From Ampullaceana balthica (lineage: Eukaryota; Mollusca; Gastropoda; Lymnaeidae), in the NCBI GenBank assembly GCA_944989445.1, contig CALYLW010000280.1:719885-783884 (forward strand): a stretch of 64,000 nucleotides of DNA, given 5' to 3'. The notes beneath the pieces are model-generated. The model was not told the origin of the DNA, ran no database searches, and saw only the letters and a program-made list of their open reading frames with translations. Of this stretch, positions 43,331 to 52,589 are shown piece by piece. Both the position numbers and the translations under genes were made by a program. The stretch's first letter is position 1, and each line of letters starts with the position of its first letter.

Positions 43331-43460
43331 AATAAATAGAGGTAAAAAATATTTTCAAAAACCAGGTTTTTATAAGTGGACTAAAAAGAATAAAATAAAT
43401 AGAAGTAAAAAAAAGATTCTTAAAAACCACGTTTTTATAAGCGGACTAAAAAGAAGAAAA
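43331..43460. repeat. Two direct 65-bp units
   Basis: 'AAAATAAATAGAGGTAAAAA...TTTTTATAAGTGGACTAAAAAGAA' is repeated as '...AATAGAAGTAAAAA...TTTTTATAAGCGGACTAAAAAGAA'. The second unit begins the inverted repeat below. Confidence 0.75.
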
Positions 43461-43745
43461 TAAGTTAAAACTTATTAGTTCAAGTACTTCGATTTAATAT
43501 GTCTAGAAACGTGGGACGGGTGTTTTGGTATAAAAATTAAAGATTTCTAATTTAGAAGGCAAAAGAGGGATCTATAAGTGAGAGAATGGGTGACCCGCAT
43601 ATGTTAAACTTCATAAACGCCCGCCCCACGTTTTTAGTCATTTAAATTGAAGTACTTGAACTAATAAGTTTTAACTTATTTTCTTCTTTTTAGTCCGCTT
43701 ATAAAAACGTGTTTTTTAAAATCTTTTTTTTAACTTCTATTTATT
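43394..43745. repeat. Large inverted repeat (foldback), arms about 131 bp
   Basis: Arm 1 43394-43525 and arm 2 43615-43745 are near-perfect reverse complements around a loop of about 90 bp. Shared 'AAGCGGACTAAAAAGAAGAA' and 'AAAACTTATTAGTTCAAGTA' read in opposite directions. Outer ends fall near CGTGGG(A/G)CGGG on the loop side. Could be a foldback element or arise from a head-to-head insertion. Confidence 0.9.
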
Positions 43746-43837
43746 AATAATATTTTTTTGTTTCGCCATGTGGCACAATGTAGTTTTGGTGATACTGACT
43801 TCGCTTTTCCGAGCATGTAGTTTAACAGTTTTGGGGA

Positions 43838-44075
43838 ATATACAGCGTCACTGTTTGGGAGTTTGAGCAATCTGTTTTACAAGGTTAATGTGTCTGTTAC
43901 TATGCAATGGAATTATACAGCGTCCTTATTTGGGAGTTTGAGTTATCTGTTTTACGATAAGGTTACTGTGTCTGTTACTATACAATGGAATCATACAGCC
44001 TTCCTTGTTTGGGAGTTGGAGTTATCTGTTTTACGATAAATTTATTCAATGTGTCTGTTACTATACATTGGAATT
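43838..44075. repeat. Three diverged tandem units, about 78-82 bp
   Basis: Units contain 'TACAGCGTC', 'TTTGGGAGTTTGAG', 'ATCTGTTTTAC' and 'GTGTCTGTTACTATACAATG' in order. Confidence 0.8.
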
Positions 44076-44836
44076 TAATGAGAGGAGTATCCCCAACACA
44101 AAAATTAAAAGTTAAGAATAAGACAATGTTAAATTAAATGATAATGTCAATGTAATTACACAAATTACTCGTTTTTATGAGTGGTTAACATATATTAAAA
44201 CCAAGATTTGTCGTAGGATTAAGAACTTAGTGACCTAGTTACTCATTGTTATCGTTATACATTTATATACTCCACTCCAACAATAAACTACATGTACTGC
44301 CTAAATGCAATCGATCTCAAAAAGGTTCAGTTAGTCTCTTTGTTTATACATTCTAATAATAATGCAAGTTTATAAAGTATACTAGAAATGCACTTTTTGT
44401 TTTACGATTTGACTTGTTTTATATGCTACTAGCAGACCCATCGTGCGTTGCAACGATCTCAGTAAAAAGGAATACATATAGATAAAAAAGGAATTATATT
44501 AAGGGTCACCAGGCCCATCAGTTTAACATGTGAAGATCGAAAATCTGTTCATTTCAATCAATTTCATAACAAATATGTATCTATATTTCTCAATATCGTG
44601 TAAAATTGAATTGGGAATACAATATTAAAAGTTTAGTAAAAAAAACACAATAAGGGCCCCCAGCCCCGAGTAAATGGACATTAGGAGTTCAGTGCCTATA
44701 GTAATTTAATATAGGCTCTTAAGTTTTTATCTACCGAATTTGGTGAAAAAACCAGTTATTTCTCATTATCTAACACTTAAACTAGTTTTTATATAGCTCA
44801 TATCAGAATTAAAATCCTATTATGGGCCCCCGGTGC

Positions 44837-47502
44837 CCCATGAGTAGGGTGGCCCAAAAAACTCAAATTTCACCTACAGCGCAAGACACCCTCTAACTTT
44901 TTTCCTTATAGCAAACCTTTAATTAGAGCAAAGTTTCAGCCTCTTGTGTCAACTGCAAGGTGATGCTCAATGACCATGGATTTTCAAAATTTCATCGAAA
45001 ATTACCGAAATTTCATGTAATTTTCATTTTGCATACTTAAGTACTGTATCATGCTCTTTGTGTTATATTTTATTTACTTAGGGTTGGCTGTTTAACTATT
45101 CCTTGTCATAACTTCCTGTTTAGTGTTACCTTCTGCCATATTTGTTGATATAATAATTAATTTGTGTGTCTTTATTGCTTGTTTTCTGTAAACTTAGTGC
45201 TTATCGGGTCTCACTATTTTAAAGGCCAATTGAAAAAGTAATATAGTAAATTAATCTTGTTACTGAACATAATAAACACTAAAAGTGTTTGAGTTAACTG
45301 AAAAACACAAAGATCAGAACTGAGGCGACAAAAAGAAGAGGAAAGAAAGCGGAAGGTTTCGCAACCTCCAGTATCAACAGTAGCAGCCTCCCTTGCCTTG
45401 CCCAGCCTGATGATGACTGTGCATTTGCAAGCAGTGTTCTTCATTATGAAACTGAATATGATGATAGTACATACCGACCAAAATTAGCAAATCAGGTAAA
45501 CAGCAAAACACGATAACTCAAGTAAAGAAAACCTCTCGACACCAATTGTTCAATTCAAGTGTACAAGTGCTTTGACTGTAATAAAACATCTGATCGTCAA
45601 GCTGTTCGACTACTTATTCCTATTGCTGCAGCCCTTGGTCACGATCCAAATGCACATCCTATTTCGCGTAGCACTATTCAACGAGCGTGGTGAAGTGCTA
45701 GGCATGAAATTTCTAAAGCAATGAAAGATACTTTTGAGCCAACTTGCCCATTAGTAATCCATTGGAATGGAAAGATACTTCCAGAAATATTTGGGGAAGG
45801 CTCAGTTGACAGGCTACCAGTTTTAGTTTCAGGTGATGGGATGGACAAACAGATGTGCCAAAGATGAGCTCTGGAACTAGTGAGAATGAAGCAAATGCTG
45901 TTCAAAAATTTTTGGTGGAGTGTCAGCTGGTTGAGAAGGTTCAGGCTATGTGCTTGGACACAACCTCAGTAAATACCAGCAGAATAAATGGAGTATGTGT
46001 TGGCCTTGAAGACAGGCTGGGTATTTAACTTCATCGGTTAGCCTGTCGCCATCATGTAATAGAGATCATCTTGTCAAAGGTTTTCACCATCTGCTGTGCA
46101 CCTTCAAATTCCCCAGATATCCCACTTTTCAAACGACCCAAACACTGTTGAAGTGTCATCACCAGGCAGAATTTTTCAGAATTCCAGGTGAAACCTGTAG
46201 CTTCCACAGTTTATCAGATGCAACCATGCAGTCCTGACCAAAGAGCACCTAAAGGAACAAGTCAGAGAGGATTACATGGAGGTTATTGAGTTGACTCTTT
46301 GTTTTGGGACATCCACCGAGTACAATCCACTGGAGGGCTCCAGGACCAGTACATCGTGCTCGCTGGATGGCAAAATTAATTTAAGCCATGAAAATATATC
46401 TCTTCCGCAACCAAACAGATGTATTCAAGATTACAAAGAAAAAAGAAGCCCAAGTTGAGCGCTTTATTTGGTTTGGTGCACTAATTTACACCAAGCATTG
46501 GGTAACTGCTCCCCGTGCAACTGAAGCTCCATCCTGTGATTTACAGCTGTAGATTGATCTCAGCAGTTACCAGATCATCGGTCCTGACATCAGTACAGAT
46601 GCAAGAAAGGTCCTAGAAAATCATCTCTGGTATCTTTCAGACGAGCTTGTTGGATTAGCCCTGTTCTCAGATCATGTGACAGCAGCTGCAAAGATGGGAA
46701 TTGTGCATGGAATGAATGAACTGTGGGGCTGGCGAACGAAAGGTGCGTGGAGATTCTAATGAAACCAGATGTCTGTTTAAGTGACTTTGCAACTACCAAA
46801 ACTAGGAACCTACTTTGTTATAACATTGACAGTGCCTTTCTTTATTTGCCACCACAAGAGTGGCCTGCAAGTGAACAGTATTGATATAGCCAGTCACGAT
46901 TCAAGTCATTATTACGTGTTGTGAACGACACTGCAGAGCGAGCGGTGAAGCTTTTTGAAGAATACAACACACTGCTTACTAACGTCGAAGAAGAAAAACA
47001 ACTCTTATTGCAAGTAGTGGAAGCAAACCGCAAGGCTGTTCCAACACAAATCACCAAAAAGTCTGCTGTTCAGGCCTTAATGTCGGAATGACAATAAAAT
47101 TGACTGATAATGCATGCTTTTGTGACTTGAATTTGAGATGGTTAAATTTTCAAGATTTTTTATGGAACAGCACAATTTGACCTTTTAATTGTGACAAATT
47201 CCATAACCATATGTTTAGGCTTAGTGGTTAATTTGCAAAAGAGTGTTGAACTGTTGATATTAAAAAGCTATTGCGGGTTTTAATTTTAAAACATTTAACA
47301 TATGCGTATTGCTTCATTTTGCTCGAATTTTGTAAAATTTAGATATTTTATTGCTCTTGAGCACCGTCTTGTAGTTAGAATTTAAAGCTAAAAATTTACC
47401 AATATATTATTATTAGCAGATGTAAAAACTTGGGAGGGTGTCTTGCTCTATAGCACACATTTCATTTTTTGCCATATCTCAATGAAACACCCTACCCATG
47501 AG
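44837..47502 (+). mobile_element. 2.65-kb DNA transposon with 8-bp TSD CCCATGAG
   Basis: Element 44845-47494. The left end TAGGGTGGCCCAAAA and right end ...AACACCCTA are inverted for the first 7 bp, and a subterminal pair 'GCAAGACACCCTC' (44882-44894) / 'GAGGGTGTCTTGC' (47437-47449) is a further exact inverted repeat. CCCATGAG occurs intact on both sides (44837-44844, 47495-47502). T-A-G-G-G ends and 8-bp TSDs fit hAT, but the protein inside is not a standard hAT transposase. Confidence 0.85.
45290..47091 (+). pseudogene. Decayed transposase-like gene of an uncharacterised invertebrate family
   Basis: Frames with many stops give, in order: a charged start (RRQKEEERKRK); SDRQAVRLLIPIAAALGHDP; CPLVIHWNGKILPEIFGEGS followed by DRLPVLVSGDG; MCLDTTSVNTSRINGVCVGL; LACRHHVIEIILSKVF and PDIPLFKR; ISSYQIIGPDISTDARKVLE and HLWYLSDELVGLALF; and a C-terminal VVNDTAERAVKLFEEYN then LLLQVVEANRK. 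I recognise this as a family repeated in several invertebrate genomes, usually annotated as uncharacterised. The C-x-D-T-T and C-R-H-H motifs might be catalytic-core landmarks, but no catalytic triad can be proved here. Frame breaks are numerous, so the copy is dead. Confidence 0.6.
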
Positions 47503-47655
47503 TGTTAACTTTTGCAAAAAAAAAGTTGCCTATTACCATCCCAGGAGCGTACTCAAAAGTCTCCAAAAGTTTCATGGCAATCGGATGAATGGTTTAGTCA
47601 GCTATAGAGGACATACATACAGACATACTTTGATTTTTATATATATAGATAAGAA

Positions 47656-48006
47656 CAGCTTTGTTTCCTTAATTAAATGCATTAATTCATAGAGTTATGT
47701 TGGCCATTATAACTACTCGGCATCTTTGTTATATTTCCAAAGACAATATTAATATGATCAAGGTTATTGAAATCCCAATTTCAATGGCTTCCGTGCCAAG
47801 GATCCCAATATATTGTTTTAGTTAAATTTAAGACTAAAAACATTTACATTTTTTAAAATTTTGATTATAATTATTATTATTCCCTATTTAGTTTTACACA
47901 ATCTTGACAAATATTGACATATATCTTCCTCATGATACACACTGAAATATTCAAGCCTCTTGAACTTTACATTTGTGCTCTTTAGGCAAGGGCACCCCTA
48001 GTAGCA
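47656..48006. other. AT-rich DNA, no feature
   Basis: No gene or terminal repeat recognised. Confidence 0.4.
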
Positions 48007-48062
48007 TTTGTTAAATATGTATGGCATCTGTCCGTCTACGAAAGACGACAGATTTATCTTTA

Positions 48063-48272
48063 TTATTTGCAGCTCTTGGTGTGGCTGATGAGACCAATCC
48101 TTGAGTGGCAGTCTCTTCTGCATGACACACACACGAAAGCAGTGGGGCAGTGTTGCCTGGCCTTTCTCCTCGCTCTTTTCCCGACTGCTTCTGCCCTAGT
48201 TTGCTCCTCTGCTCTTAGTGATCCTTCTTTCACTATAGCCCGCCACCTGTAACTATCATCTGCCAGGTTTTC
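48063..48272 (-). pseudogene. C-terminal tail of the RTE-like protein, after the premature stop
   Basis: Immediately after TAG the frame reads ENLADDSYRWRAIVKEGSLR. After a run of four G (48180-48183 on the opposite strand as C) the family-like reading moves to the next frame and contains FVCVSCRRDCHSRIGLISH, a C-x2-C-x3-C-H...H finger, ending CK-TAA. The finger is typical of the end of these proteins. Confidence 0.75.
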
Positions 48273-51179
48273 CTAGTTTTGTATATCAATGTTGGCTACT
48301 TTCATGTCTCTCTTGTATATGTACACGTATTTGAGACATGGCTGACCAACCGACCTTTTCCCTGTCGCCAGCTCGCTGTAAAGCACATCCTTGGGTATGC
48401 GACCACTTTGCATCCTCTTGACGTGTCCAAGCCAACGGAGGCGTCTTTGGCTTAATATTGCTGCAATACTACTCATGCTTGCTTGAGCCAGGACCTCTGT
48501 GTTGGGGACTTTCTCTTGCCATTTGATGTCTAGGATGCGGCGCTGGCATCTGAGGTGGAAGCTATTGAGCCTTCTTTCATGCCTGGTATATGTGGTCCAA
48601 GACTTGCATCCATAGAGGAGAGTGCTCAGTACACAGGCCTGGTATACCTGCAGCTTAGTCCTTGCTGTGAGTTTGGCATTTGACCAGACTCTTTTGTACA
48701 GTCTAGCCATAACAGTTGCTGCCTTCCCTATCCTACTACTTATCTCATCTTCCAGTGAGAGGGTGCTCGAGATGTTTGATCCCAGATAAGTAAAACTGTC
48801 AACAGCATCCAGGTTGCAGTCGTCAATGGTGATAGTCGGGAGAGAGGCAGCATCCTGTGCCATAATGTTGGTTTTCTTTATACTTATGGTCAGGCCAAAC
48901 TCTTTGTAGGCAGCGGAGAAGCTGGATACAAGGTTCTGCAGGCCGTCTGCTGTGTGGGATATTAAGGCGGCATCGTCTGCAAATAAGAGTTCGCGCAGCA
49001 CAATCCTCCTTATTTTGGTCTTGGCTTTAAGTCGGGCAATATTGAATAATCTCCCGTCAGCTCTGGTGTGTATGTATATCTCCTCGCTGTTGTTCTTGAA
49101 GGCATACTGAAGTAAGATGGAAAAGAATATTGCGAATAGAGTAGGTGCCAACACGCAGCCTTGCTTTACTCCACTACTTACTGGGAAAGCCTCAGAGGTG
49201 GCACCGTTATAGCACACTGTGCCCTGCATGTTTTCATGGAATTGCTTGATGATGTTAAGCAGATGTGTAGGGCAGCCTATTTTTACTAAGATCTTGAAAA
49301 GACCGCTTCTGCTGACAAGATCAAAAGCTTTAGTTAGGTCGACGAACGCGATGTATAGAGGCATATGTTGCTCCCTGCATTTCTCCTGCAGCTGGCGCAG
49401 AGAGAAGATCATGTCTATGGTTGATCTTCCGGCTCGAAAGCCGCACTGCGATTCTGGGAGTACATGCGATGCTAGGGTCTGCAGGCGTGTCAATGCAACT
49501 CGGGCGAAGGCCTTTCCAACTATACTGAGGAGAGAGATTCCACGATAGTTGTTGCAGTCACTCTTGTCTCCTTTATTTGTATGCAGTGTAACAATGTTGG
49601 CATCTTTTAACTTCTGTGGTATCTGCCCCTGTTCCCAGCACAGAGTGAGGAGGTCATGCAAAGGCTGTAAAAGTATTTCTTTTCCACATTTGAGAACTTC
49701 TGGTGGAATTCCATCATTACCAGGGGCTTTCCCGCATGCTAGGCAATCTATGGTTCTACTTAGCTCGACCATTGTGGGTAGGCTATAGAGCTCTTCCATG
49801 ACCGACAGGTCTGGGATATCGTCCAGGGCAGCAGTTGAGACATGGTTTATAGTTGCGTACAATTCCAGGTAGTGCTCGATCCACCGTTTGAGTTGCTTGT
49901 CCCAATCAGTGATAATTTCCCCTGCTTTTGACATTAAGGGTGCTGTCTTGGAGGTCAGAGGGCCTGTTGCTTGTTTTATATTCTCGTGCATAGCCTTTGT
50001 ATCGCCTCTATCAGCAGCTGACTGTATGCTGGAACTGAGATTGAGCCAATACGTGTTAGCGTAGTGGCGAGCTGCTTGCTGGGCATTTTTCTTGGCGCTC
50101 TTAAGGGAATGTAGAGTTTCTGGGCAAGGCATGTCTTTATAGGCTAAAAGAGCCTTTCTTTTTGCATCGGTGACATGCTTCATTTCCTCCCAGTGGGCTT
50201 CAAACCAGTCTGCACTTTTGCGTTCTCTCTTGCCGAATGCTGCAATAGCTGAGCCATATATGGTGTCCCGCAGATGTGACCACTTGGACTCAATAGTGTC
50301 TACTGGGGGCATTTGTACAAGAGCTTCTTGTAGTCTCTGGGTGTATTCTGCTGTTCTCTCTGGATTCTTGGTGGAGCAGATGCCTATGCGTGGCTTTCCC
50401 TTGTTTTTGTTTCGGTACAATTTCTTTGGCAGTAACCTCACCTTGCTAGCCACTAAGGAATGATCTGTGTCGCAGTCTGCACTGTGGTAACTGCGTGAAC
50501 GGAGGACACTGGCCAGTTGTGTGCGTCTTGTGATGATGAGATCTAGTTGGTGCCAGTGTTTAGAGCGGGGATGCCTCCATGACACTTGGTGGATTGCTTT
50601 GCAGTTGAAGAAAGTATTTGTGACACATAGACCATGTAAGCAGCACATCTCTAGTAATCTCTGCCTATTCTCATTTAGCCTGCCTCTTCCAAAATAACCG
50701 AGGCAAGTTGGCCAGGCCATGTGATCACTTCCAACTCTTGCATTGAAGTCACCAAGGATGTAGATTGCTTCATTGGTGGGTATGCTGGCTAGTGTTTGAT
50801 TGAGATCTTCATAGAACTGGTCTTTCGCTTCTGAGCTCGAGGATAAGGTTGGAGCATAAGCACTGATGATGTTGGCTAATCCTGAGGACGTAGATAGTCG
50901 TATTGTTAGTATTCTGTTAGTGCCCTTTGTTGGGGGTTCTATGGAGGAGCAGAGTCCATTTTTTATGGCAAAACCAACCCCATGTTGCCTTGGTGTGTCC
51001 ATTGGTCCACCCTGCCAGAAGAAAGTGTAGTTGCATTCTTTTATGGTACCATTTTCTGGGAGTCTAGTCTCCTGAAGGCAGGCAATGTAGATGTTTAGTC
51101 TGGCAAGCTCCCTGTCAATGATGGCTGTCTTCCTGGCATCATCGATAAGCTGCAGGTCGGCAGTAATGCCTGGACACAT
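48273..51179 (-). CDS. RTE-like LINE endonuclease-reverse transcriptase
   Basis: 968 codons from ATG 51177-51179. Codons upstream in frame (RLPSWNVRT) are also family-like, so translation may start further 5', but a stop lies just beyond an A-run near 51240. Endonuclease: IACLQETRL, ILGDFNARVG, QLDLIITRR, DTDHSLVASK. RT: NNYRGISLLSIVGK, GFRAGRSTIDMIFSLRQL, VDLTKAFDLVSR, GVKQGCVLAPTLF and catalytic LFADDAALIS, then FTYLGSNIS. C-terminal: RRLRWLGHVKRM and KDVLYSELATGKR. The frame ends at TAG (48273-48275); beyond it the same frame continues with family-like sequence to about 48182, and a shifted frame carries a Cys/His tail ending CK-stop near 48063. The copy is thus almost intact but truncated by one nonsense codon and one frameshift in a G-run. 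'RTE-like' is by motif resemblance; clade unproven. Confidence 0.9.
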   Translation of the reverse strand: MCPGITADLQLIDDARKTAIIDRELARLNIYIACLQETRLPENGTIKECNYTFFWQGGPMDTPRQHGVGFAIKNGLCSSIEPPTKGTNRILTIRLSTSSGLANIISAYAPTLSSSSEAKDQFYEDLNQTLASIPTNEAIYILGDFNARVGSDHMAWPTCLGYFGRGRLNENRQRLLEMCCLHGLCVTNTFFNCKAIHQVSWRHPRSKHWHQLDLIITRRTQLASVLRSRSYHSADCDTDHSLVASKVRLLPKKLYRNKNKGKPRIGICSTKNPERTAEYTQRLQEALVQMPPVDTIESKWSHLRDTIYGSAIAAFGKRERKSADWFEAHWEEMKHVTDAKRKALLAYKDMPCPETLHSLKSAKKNAQQAARHYANTYWLNLSSSIQSAADRGDTKAMHENIKQATGPLTSKTAPLMSKAGEIITDWDKQLKRWIEHYLELYATINHVSTAALDDIPDLSVMEELYSLPTMVELSRTIDCLACGKAPGNDGIPPEVLKCGKEILLQPLHDLLTLCWEQGQIPQKLKDANIVTLHTNKGDKSDCNNYRGISLLSIVGKAFARVALTRLQTLASHVLPESQCGFRAGRSTIDMIFSLRQLQEKCREQHMPLYIAFVDLTKAFDLVSRSGLFKILVKIGCPTHLLNIIKQFHENMQGTVCYNGATSEAFPVSSGVKQGCVLAPTLFAIFFSILLQYAFKNNSEEIYIHTRADGRLFNIARLKAKTKIRRIVLRELLFADDAALISHTADGLQNLVSSFSAAYKEFGLTISIKKTNIMAQDAASLPTITIDDCNLDAVDSFTYLGSNISSTLSLEDEISSRIGKAATVMARLYKRVWSNAKLTARTKLQVYQACVLSTLLYGCKSWTTYTRHERRLNSFHLRCQRRILDIKWQEKVPNTEVLAQASMSSIAAILSQRRLRWLGHVKRMQSGRIPKDVLYSELATGKRSVGQPCLKYVYIYKRDMKVANIDIQN

Positions 51180-52073
51180 AGTCCTAACGTTCCAGCTTGG
51201 TAGGCGAAGAGCTGGAGTCTTCTTATCTTTTGTTTTTTTTTATTTCTAGGTGCCGAATTTACTGGCCTACTTGTTGAGACGTTCCTCTGAGCTCCACGCA
51301 CCCAGTGGAGCAGGTAGGCCATGGCGGGATAGCACATTATTGGCTGGGGGCTGCCCAGCTTGAGGCGGGTGGTAGCGATCCATTGAGACATGGTGATCTC
51401 TCCCACCGTCAGAAACAAGCCCTGGCGCCTAGCTCTACGCCAATTGAGCTATGGCTTATAACCGGTAAACTGCTGCTTCCCGTGTTGTGTTCACACCTTG
51501 CGGCAATGCTGGAGTGTCCTCTCCAATAAAGATAAAGCCTGGGCGTGTTACTATGGAGAACCAGCTGCTGCCCAAACAGCAGATCCCCCCTCTCCACGCC
51601 AATGGTGGATCCAATGGAACGACTAATGTCGATACGGCTTTTCACCATTCGCATCGCAGGAGCTGCCGGAATGCAAATTGTTTCAGTAGCAGACCGCCTT
51701 AGGAGCTCCATTTCCTGATTTTCTGTCGGGTTTTAGTCCCCTAGCCTTTCCCATGAGGGTTTAGCCGCAAGGCAGCGGAGGTTTAGAATAAGAGTTTCCC
51801 TCTCCTAGATGAGCTACCGACCATGGTTAACGAGTCTCATCTACCCGAAGCTACTGGTTTTGAGGCGCCAGTTGACCGCCTTCACCCCTTCTCCTGTTAG
51901 TAGAAACATGGTCCGCCGGGCTTTTGTGTGAGCCACGCGAGAAGGCCAGGAGCTGGATTTTGGTTGACAGAGGCATTAAGAGACGCAAGCCTTTTAGGGC
52001 ATTTCTAGAGGAGTGGATGCTTATCTTCCACCCCCGCCTTTGCAATGACAACCTTGGACCACTTTGTTAAATA

Positions 52074-52330
52074 AAGTTCATGAATATTAGTATAAACATT
52101 TGCAGACCGCCCCATACATCCAATCACTATGAAACTTTGCTAACATTTTTTGTAAACACTTCCACGAAGGGTTCTTGCTAAAATGGATGCTACTTGATCA
52201 AATTTGATTCCTCAGATTTCGCCAGCTCATATTTAAAAAGTAAAGGGCATTGGGACCCTGACGTTAGAAAAATTAATCATAATACATATCCAAATTCTAA
52301 TTGTAACGGTCACAAAAATGGACACGTTTC
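52074..52330. other. AT-rich DNA, no gene
   Basis: Nothing recognised between the LINE and the next repeat. Confidence 0.4.
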
Positions 52331-52585
52331 GCCATGTTAATCGCTCTAATATTTAAGGTCTTAGCCTTGCTATATTTGGTAGGCTACTTACCTGCCTTGA
52401 CTGAATTCGATAAACGTACTTATTTTGATGGCATGATCTCAAGGTCCGTCGTAATATTAACTTTCCGACGGACTTTGCTATTTAGAGGGTCGATTATCAA
52501 GAAATTAAATATGTTTCCAACGCTAACTGAATCTTTCCTCGCAGCTGCGCCGCGCGAGTTTTAAGCAAAAGTTATTTCCCCTGAT
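52331..52585 (-). repeat. Interspersed repeat matching 9730-9935 in inverse orientation
   Basis: Minus strand shows 'GCGTTGGAAACA', 'GATAATCGACCCTCTAAATA', 'GCAAAGTCCGTCGGAAAGTT' and 'GTAGCCTACCAAAT', all present in order in the TIR element at 9554-9947. Opposite orientation to the surrounding duplication, so it is an independent insertion. Confidence 0.65.
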
Positions 52586-52589
52586 AATG

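Larger units (their letters stand above)
44430..47655 (+). repeat. Interspersed repeat with 'ACTAGCAGACCCATCG' start, interrupted
   Basis: Left part 44430-44844 and right part 47495-47655 form one repeat, ending 'CATACTTTGATTTTTATATATATAGAT', split by the DNA transposon 44845-47494. Same family as 29700-30235 and 40190-41060. Confidence 0.6.
48007..52073 (-). mobile_element. Full-length RTE-like LINE with 11-bp TSD
   Basis: TTTGTTAAATA flanks the element at 48007-48017 and 52063-52073. The 4045-bp element (48018-52062) has a GC-rich 5' region of about 880 bp (51180-52062) and one large frame, followed by a short 3' UTR ending '...ACAGATGCCATACAT'. GC content is clearly above that of its surroundings. 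A complete element with a perfect TSD indicates a fairly recent insertion. Confidence 0.92.

Noticed and set aside
45214..45444. Minus-strand 76-codon frame in the 44.8-47.5 kb transposon
   Set aside because: It is antisense to the recognisable plus-strand coding remnants.
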